DNA from: Xenopus tropicalis
Lineage: Eukaryota > Chordata > Amphibia > Anura > Pipidae
DNA: 64,000 nucleotides
Direction: 5' to 3'
Assembly (NCBI RefSeq): GCF_000004195.4
Contig: NC_030677.2
Span: 112,865,036 to 112,929,035, forward strand
The position numbers and the translations under genes are program-made. A model generated the notes under the pieces. It was not told the origin of the DNA and searched no databases. It saw only the letters and a program-made list of their open reading frames with translations. Numbering within the stretch: position 1 is the first letter of the stretch; each line of letters starts with the position of its first letter. Positions 58,490 through 64,000 of the stretch are shown here, piece after piece.

Positions 58490-59080
58490 GGGGATGTTGG
58501 GAAATGGTTTGTGTTAGTATCATGGTTTCCTTGCAGTCTGAGTAATCAGGTATATCTTTGGGAAAAAATTAATTTTTATTTTTTTTTTTTCGAAGTTCAT
58601 ATAGTGTTTATACACCTTTTCTACATAAAGCCAACTGAATGAGCTCATGTCAAAAAAGGGGAAATATTTTAACAACAAAAGATAAAATAACAGAGAAAGT
58701 TCCTTTTTCATCTATTTAAAATAACAGAAACTGCGTGCAGTGATGAATTCTATTCGCAGAGTCAATCAAACACACAAGGAAAACATTTCTGAGAACCATG
58801 ACTCAGTTTCTGCATTTATCAGCTGCTGACTTACCCAGTTTCTACAGCGTGTCGCTACTTTAGTCAATGGTCTAAGTATAAAACAAAAATTATACTTAAT
58901 TAGGCTTTAATCACAGTCTGCGTTTATACTGGTACTGAGATCAACATGCTGCATTTGTTCTGCTGCTGCAGTCAAACAAACCCTTGATTATATCTCAGTT
59001 TTACTTTTACTCCAATACTCTATAGAAGGTAAATTGCATTAATAATCAGAATTTTGACTAAAGCAAGGAACGTTCCCCAA
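58490..59080. other. Unassigned non-coding stretch
   Basis: No gene is recognised. 58790-58860 has AP-1/MARE-like motifs (ATGACTCAG, TGCTGACTTA), so a regulatory role is possible but unproven. Confidence 0.4.
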
Positions 59081-59081
59081 T

Positions 59082-59222
59082 ACATGGCACCGAGTTTGCT
59101 TAAGTGCAGTAAAAACATAGCAACCAATTAATATTTGCTTATTGGCAGGGAAATCCAGCCTGCTTGTTGGCTGTGACTGGTGACTAGACCTGTAGAAAAC
59201 TTTGCACCTTTTATTACACACC
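59082..59222. mobile_element. Short MITE, 'GTGCTAAGTTTGC' family, copy 4
   Basis: Left CATGGCACCGAGTTTGCTTA, right CTTTGCACCTTTTATTACAC. It ends directly at the target site of the SPIN element. Confidence 0.65.
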
Positions 59223-59230
59223 CCCTAGAC

Positions 59231-59423
59231 CAGTGGTTCTCAACCTTCCTAATGCCGTGACCCTTTAATACAGTTCCTCATGTTGTGGTGACCCCCAACC
59301 ATAGAGGAGCGGTGTCTCGGTTCCTAAGGTGTAAATATGTGTTTTCCGATGGTCTTAGGCGACACCTGCGAAAAGGTTGTTCGACCCCCAAAGGGGTCCT
59401 GACCCACAGGTTGAGAACCGCTG
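59231..59423 (-). mobile_element. SPIN-type hAT element, non-autonomous
   Basis: The 193-bp element starts CAGTGGTTCTCAACC and ends GGTTGAGAACCGCTG, flanked by a perfect 8-bp duplication CCCTAGAC (59223-59230 and 59424-59431). The minus-strand sequence matches my memory of the SPIN_NA consensus almost throughout, including GACCCCTTTGGGGGTCGAAC and GACCATCGGAAAACACATA. SPIN elements spread by horizontal transfer among tetrapods and were described in X. tropicalis. Confidence 0.9.
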
Positions 59424-59472
59424 CCCTAGACCATCACTGAGATGTTTTTAGAGGTCATTCTGCCATACTTAA

Positions 59473-59896
59473 AGGAAAGGGTTAATAAAGCAACCCCCAT
59501 AACTGGAAAGGCCTCATGTCCCTGTAGCTGGTCGCTACCTTTTTTTACCTGGAAAGCCAGTATATTGCCTGCACATTTTGATATCCAACATGGCGCTGCA
59601 TAAGGAAACGCGAGAGTGACCTACTCTGCCTGAGCCACTCCTGCTTGTGAGTTGGAAAGCGCGCTCACATGGTATGTTCAATGCGCATGCATGCGCTTAC
59701 TCTGTAGCTGGTCGTAGTGTCTGTGCAGGAGCGATGCATTCTGAGAGTCTTCTTTACACAGCTCAGCGTTTTTTTTCCTGTTTGGCTTCAGATCTTCTGA
59801 ACAGGAGAAATATGGGGAGACTTAAGGGCACTATTGAGAGAACTGAAGGTATGCCTGCAGCTTGAGATTAACTCTTTACTAGCCTTTCCTTCTCCT
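59473..59896. mobile_element. T2-type MITE
   Basis: TTAA is present on both sides (59469-59472 and 59897-59900). Ends are AGGAAAGGGTTAATAAAG and CTAGCCTTTCCTTCTCC. The centre contains GCGCATGCATGCGC, an alternating purine-pyrimidine palindrome. Confidence 0.8.
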
Positions 59897-60599
59897 TTAA
59901 GCCTATATGTATCCTATATTTTACAAAGAGCGCCCTAGTGTATTGTGTTAATCTTAAGCCACAACAAGTTTTTGAGTTGAACCTCTTTAATAGTGTGCAA
60001 ACACACCATTAAAGACACAGGGTCAGGTTGCACATGCCCCAGACCTGCACCTGAAGTAGGAAGTAGTACTGACAAGAATTCTGACAGGTACTCACAAATC
60101 CTATATCCATGCATTGTAAAAGAACTGTACGTTTTATTTTAAATAATAGTTGGATATATGCTAGCCTTATGCATTTTGTGTGTGTTTTGTGCCCATGACA
60201 TGCCCATGACACATAAAACACACCACATGAATCATTAGGAAGGGGCCACAAAACAACAGATGGTAAGTACAAAAAATCCAAATTGCTTAAACAACTTTCA
60301 GAATAAACAATCAATGTCTTCTCTGCAGTTCAGATCTAATTATGACACACTAATTTTTGCAACATGGCCAAAAATTTGTGAAAGAAGGCTTCTGTAAACT
60401 GTCACTAAATGTGTAATATCCCATAGATTCAATCAATATCTTGCTAAAACACTCATATGCAAAAACTTTATTGTTTTCTAGTCATAGACACACTAACATT
60501 ACATCTACCCAGAGCAATACAGCCCAAGCACACACAGGATACATGCCCCCACAACACAGACAGCGGTTAAGTCTTCTGCAAACAAAAACAACATCAGTC

Positions 60600-61235
60600 A
60601 TCACCTGTAAGGCCACTCACCGTCCACGGGGTCTCCGGCGATCTCCGGGGGAACGTTCCAGTGCGCATCGGCGCCGCAACTGACGCGGACGCGCGCCTTG
60701 CCGTATGTGTATTGACGCATGCGTATTAACGCATGTGTATTGATGCATACGTATTGACGTATGTGTATTGCCGTATGTGTATAGACACATGCGTATTGAC
60801 GCATGCGTATTGACGCATGCTGCGCCGGCGTCCTTACACGGAAGGCCTTTAAAAGGCCAAAATAGATAACCATCAGTGCTCGGTTATCTTTACCAGCTAC
60901 CTAGTGTTAGTACCATTTGGAAACCTGTTTATTGACCCTTGCCTGTTTCTTCGACCTGTGAACCTTGCTGCCTGCCTCGACCCGGACCCGTCTGACTACT
61001 CTTTTGCCTACTCCACGGTACTTCGTCTCTCGGCCTTCCAGCCTCTCTCCACTGCTGTGCTTCCTGTCTCATCTCCAGGTTAAGCCTCCAGCCTAGTGCG
61101 AGGTGCTTGCGGGTGACATTCTCGTCTGACCAGCTCGGCCTGACATCACCTTTTATTTCACCACCCCCAGACCACTACTGGGATTGTTTCTTTGGCTAAA
61201 GTCTATACTGACAAGGTCATGTAATAAAGGGCACA
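60600..61235 (+). mobile_element. Probable LTR, with internal minisatellite
   Basis: GC-rich sequence with a TATA-like CTTTAAAAGG (60848-60857) is followed by a pyrimidine-rich leader and AATAAA (61224-61229) with downstream sequence. This is the layout of an LTR (promoter, R, poly-A signal). No coding region lies beside it, so it would be a solo LTR. TG...CA ends and a target duplication were not settled. Confidence 0.5.
60707..60818. repeat. 14-bp minisatellite, 8 units
   Basis: Eight units of the form GYGTATTGACGCAT, each exactly 14 bp, with point changes (CpG to TpG or CpA). The last two units are identical. The array sits just upstream of the TATA-like box of the LTR-like block. Confidence 0.95.
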
Positions 61236-61326
61236 AAATTTGCTAGTCTATTATACCATTACAACCTATATGATGTTTGTTATCAAGCAACAGAGTATTA
61301 AATGATATATGATTATTACTTGCTAT

Positions 61327-61595
61327 TAGGGATGCACCAAATCCATGATTTGATTCGTGAATCGATGAAGATTGTACCTTTTTCAGCAGCAATCGAATTC
61401 GGCCGATTCCAGGTATCTAGTTAAACAGAATCCTTAAAATGACGTGACTTTTCGTCACGTTAACACGGAAATAAAAAAACGTGCTTCACGCATATGCAAA
61501 TTAGGATTCAGATTCCATTCGTTATTCAACCAAATCTTTCACAAAGGATTTGGGGTTCGGCCGAACCCAAAAATAATGGATTTGGTGCATTTCTA
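61327..61595. mobile_element. hAT-like MITE, 'TAGGGATGCACC' family
   Basis: Ends TAGGGATGCACCAAATCC and GGATTTGGTGCATTTCTA are inverted repeats; the flanks CTTGCTAT and TTTGCTTT share six of eight bases. The inside has GGGGTTCGGCCGAACCC. A frequent Xenopus family. Confidence 0.85.
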
Positions 61596-61624
61596 TTTGC
61601 TTTAGGTTTCTAGACTAACAGTAA

Positions 61625-61854
61625 GATGCAGATTTATGAAAATGTAGGTTTAGAGCTTAATACATAAAAACTCACCATGTTCTATTCATTCCCTATGGGA
61701 TTTTTAGAAGCATATTTATCAATGGGTGAAAGTTAGAAGTTACTGTTTGATAAATATGCTTCTAAAAATCCCATAGGAATGAATAGAACGTGGGTGAGTT
61801 TTTATGTATTAAGCTCTAAACTCACATTTTTATAAATCTGCCCCTTAATGTTGC
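61625..61854. mobile_element. Palindromic MITE, GGGGCAGATTTATC family
   Basis: The arms match those at 32081-32299 (TATTCATTCCYTATGGGATT and complement). The left terminus is mutated (GATGCAGATTTATG) and the right ends ATAAATCTGCCCC. Confidence 0.85.
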
Positions 61855-62294
61855 AACTTATATTACATTGCCACATGCATTTATTTCATCTTTTTCGCGG
61901 ACATGTTTCTAAAAATATCTTTTAACTACTCCCAAAGAACAGCTGTAATTAAAATGATTAAGACATATGTTATATTAGGTAAGTGTTAAAAATGTTGAAT
62001 TATTTAATTCTTTAGATGACTCTGACATTTTTGCAGTTGCATATGGAACTATATTCCATTATTCTGCCATCTAATCATAGGATTTTGACTGCTTTAATAG
62101 GGAAGATTGCAGGCTGGGGTGATATGAGAAGGTTAATACCAAATCAACAGGCTACAGGGTTGAGACAGAACAAAGGGATTTTAGACAACTGACATTTATT
62201 AATTGAGACTAACTGAATTGAAAGGTTTATGCACACCTGGAAACATGCCCTGGAAAAAAATAGCTGCCATATTTTAAAGTTTTCAAAGCTTATA

Positions 62295-62621
62295 CAGGTA
62301 TGGGATTCCTTATCCGGAAATCCATTTTCCAGAAAGTTCCAAATTACGGAAAGCCCATGTCCCATAGACTCCATTATAAGCAAATAATTCTAATTTTTAA
62401 AAATGATTTCCTTTTTCTCTGTAATAATAAAACAGTACCTTGTACTTGATCCCAGCTAAGATATAAATAATCCTTATTGGAGGCAAAACAAACCTGTTGG
62501 GTTTATTCAATATTTAAATTATTTTTAGCAGACGTAAGTTATGGAGATCGAACTTATGGATAGATCCCTTATCCAGAAAACCCCAGGTCCCTAACATTTT
62601 GGATAACAGGTCTCATACCTG
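62295..62621. mobile_element. TA-target MITE, copy 7
   Basis: CAGGTATGGGATTCC to GGTCTCATACCTG, with TA at 62293-62294 and 62622-62623. It is full-length for the family and directly abuts copy 8. Confidence 0.92.
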
Positions 62622-62623
62622 TA

Positions 62624-62960
62624 CGATTATGGGATCTGTTATCCAGAAACCCATTATCCAAAAAGCTCAGAATAACAGAAATGATATCTTCCATAGACTT
62701 CATTTTAATCAAATAATTCAAATAATTTAATTTTTTAAAGATTATGTGCTTTTTCTCTGTAATAATGAAACAGTACATTATACTTGATCCCAACTGAGAT
62801 ATCATTAATCTTTATTGAAGGCAAAACAATCCTATTGGGTTAAATTGATGTTTAAATTATTTTTTAGTAGACTTAAGGTATGGAGATTCAAATTATGGAA
62901 ATACCCCTTATCCGTAAAACCCCAGGTCCCAAGCATTCTGGATAACAGGTCCCACAACTG
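62624..62960. mobile_element. TA-target MITE, copy 8, abutting copy 7
   Basis: CGATTATGGGATCTG to GGTCCCACAACTG, in the same orientation as copy 7, sharing the single TA between them. It is more diverged at the ends than copy 7. Confidence 0.88.
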
Positions 62961-63244
62961 TCATTTTTTTTACTGCTCCTCTTATTTAATGAACCTCGTA
63001 CTTTATATTCTGACAAAACAAACATTTTATATTTTTTGATGACAAATCATTGATGTAATTTATTATTACACTTTAATAACTTTAAACGTTAGAATTTTAT
63101 TTTGTCGTAAGATTGTAGCTGAAAAGGGGATTTGAACAAATGTATACCATTAAATAAAATGATGTAAAAAAAATACATTTTAGGATATGCACAGTGATTG
63201 CATTTTGCACTTTTATAGCATCCAGGTAATTTATTGTACTAAAC

Positions 63245-63541
63245 CAGGGATCCCCAACCTTTTTTATCTGTGAGCCACATTCAATAGTAAAGTTGGAGAG
63301 CGACACAAGAAAAATGTATTTGGGGTATCAAATAAGGGCTCTGATTGGCTATTTGGTAGCCCCTTGTGGACTGGCAGCCTACAGAAGGTTCTGTTTGGCA
63401 TTATACTTGGTTATTATGCAACCAGAACTTGCCTCCTTACCAGAAATTCAAAAATAAGCACCTGCTTTGAGGCCACTGGGAGCAACATCCAAGGGGTTGG
63501 TGAGCAACATGTTGCTCAGAGCCACTGTTTGGGGATCACTG
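63245..63541. mobile_element. hAT MITE, 'GATCCCCAACC' family, copy C (inverted)
   Basis: CAGGGATCCCCAACC to TTTGGGGATCACTG, flanked by a perfect 8-bp duplication TACTAAAC (63237-63244 and 63542-63549). It is reversed relative to copies A and B. Confidence 0.93.
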
Positions 63542-63741
63542 TACTAAACTATGCTCTAGTGTTCAGCTGAATCCTAAGCTTAAGGTTAGGGCAAAGTCCA
63601 GTTTGATGGTAACTGACTTTTCCAAGGATTATTAGACTTACTGATAACATTTTACCCATGTTAATATAGCTTTTTATATGCTTAAACCACTAATGATGAA
63701 AAATAATTATATTTTAATATATATTTTTTTTTATCCTACAG

Positions 63742-63863
63742 ATGGAGGAGATTTAAATGAAGCACTGGTGTTCTACCTGCCTCAATTTACAGTGCCCTGT
63801 ATGTGTCAAACTGGGAAATGGGAATGTGTTAAATCGCTTTTTATGCTGTCACCTGCTCAGTGA
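63742..63863 (+). CDS. Weak candidate terminal exon
   Basis: A strong acceptor (a T-run, then ATCCTACAG ending at 63741) precedes an open stretch reading GGDLNEALVFYLPQF, then CMCQTGKWECVK, with a stop at 63861-63863. The CxC...GKWxC pattern recalls cysteine-rich extracellular modules such as VWC or TIL-E domains, but it is too short to assign. No donor, partner exon or poly-A signal is seen nearby, and the stretch sits at the window edge, so context is missing. Poly-T before AG is common in this AT-rich DNA, so chance is the leading alternative. If real, it would be a last exon of a gene lying upstream on the plus strand. Confidence 0.15.
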
Positions 63864-64000
63864 TACCTTTATTTCAACAAAGATTTGCAAAGCTGTTATA
63901 ATTATGAATTACCACATCTATTTTATCCTGATTTTTGCACACAATAAGAGAAAAATTAGTATCTACTGCACAAGTTCAATCTGTGTAAATATATATATTA

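Noticed and set aside
58115..58642. Overlapping open frames of up to 175 codons on both strands
   Set aside because: They lie over a GC-rich hAT MITE with perfect target duplications; low stop density follows from base composition.
59380..59400. GGTTGTTCGACCCC resembling a tRNA T-arm
   Set aside because: It is inside the SPIN element and lacks the other tRNA arms. No tRNA was found elsewhere.
60707..60818. Regular short repeats resembling a CRISPR array
   Set aside because: Units are contiguous 14-mers without spacers in vertebrate DNA; a minisatellite. The same holds for 6507-6608.

Overview
The window looks like non-coding nuclear DNA of a clawed frog, most likely Xenopus tropicalis. It is AT-rich and intron-poor in signal, with no convincing host protein gene, tRNA or rRNA. 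It is packed with short DNA transposons (MITEs) of types I recognise as Xenopus families: TTAA-targeting elements ending TTAAAGG (T2 type), TA-targeting elements ending CAGGTATGGGA, hAT-like elements with 8-bp target duplications, and palindromic elements ending GGGGCAGATTTA. A SPIN-type hAT element at 59231-59423 also fits: SPIN was reported in X. tropicalis among a scattered set of tetrapods. The species call is inference.

Layout. 1-6 kb: an old long inverted-repeat element, then unassigned sequence. 6-8.6 kb: a hAT element holding a nested T2 MITE and an expanded minisatellite, then a diverged long-period tandem repeat. 8.8-10 kb: an L1/Tx1-type LINE relic (minus). 10-24 kb: MITEs, a CR1/L2-type LINE (minus, 13.6-14.76 kb) and a clear nested insertion at 18.66-19.34 kb. 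25.9-28 kb: a Penelope-like element (PLE) with RT and GIY-YIG endonuclease remains, a 192-bp palindrome at its head and a 15-bp target duplication. 28-34 kb: sparse sequence with a compact hammerhead ribozyme motif (30508-30550, minus) and further PLE-tail fragments. 35-39.3 kb: a decayed Tc1-like transposon and a second PLE (minus) flanked by inverted terminal repeats. 41-43.4 kb: a local duplication around a second CR1/L2-type LINE. 44-64 kb: more MITEs, a branched inverted-repeat cluster (52.8-53.0 kb), the SPIN element, an LTR-like block with a CpG-rich minisatellite (60.6-61.2 kb), and at the far edge one weak candidate host exon (63742-63863).

There is no operon or working gene set. All recognisable coding sequence is transposon-derived and broken. 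The most interesting theme is the repeated link between PLE remains and hammerhead-ribozyme-like motifs. One motif has a full canonical core. Several others share a core variant in which two interacting catalytic positions are changed together. Boundaries are by eye; family names come from memory of sequence signatures and were not searched.
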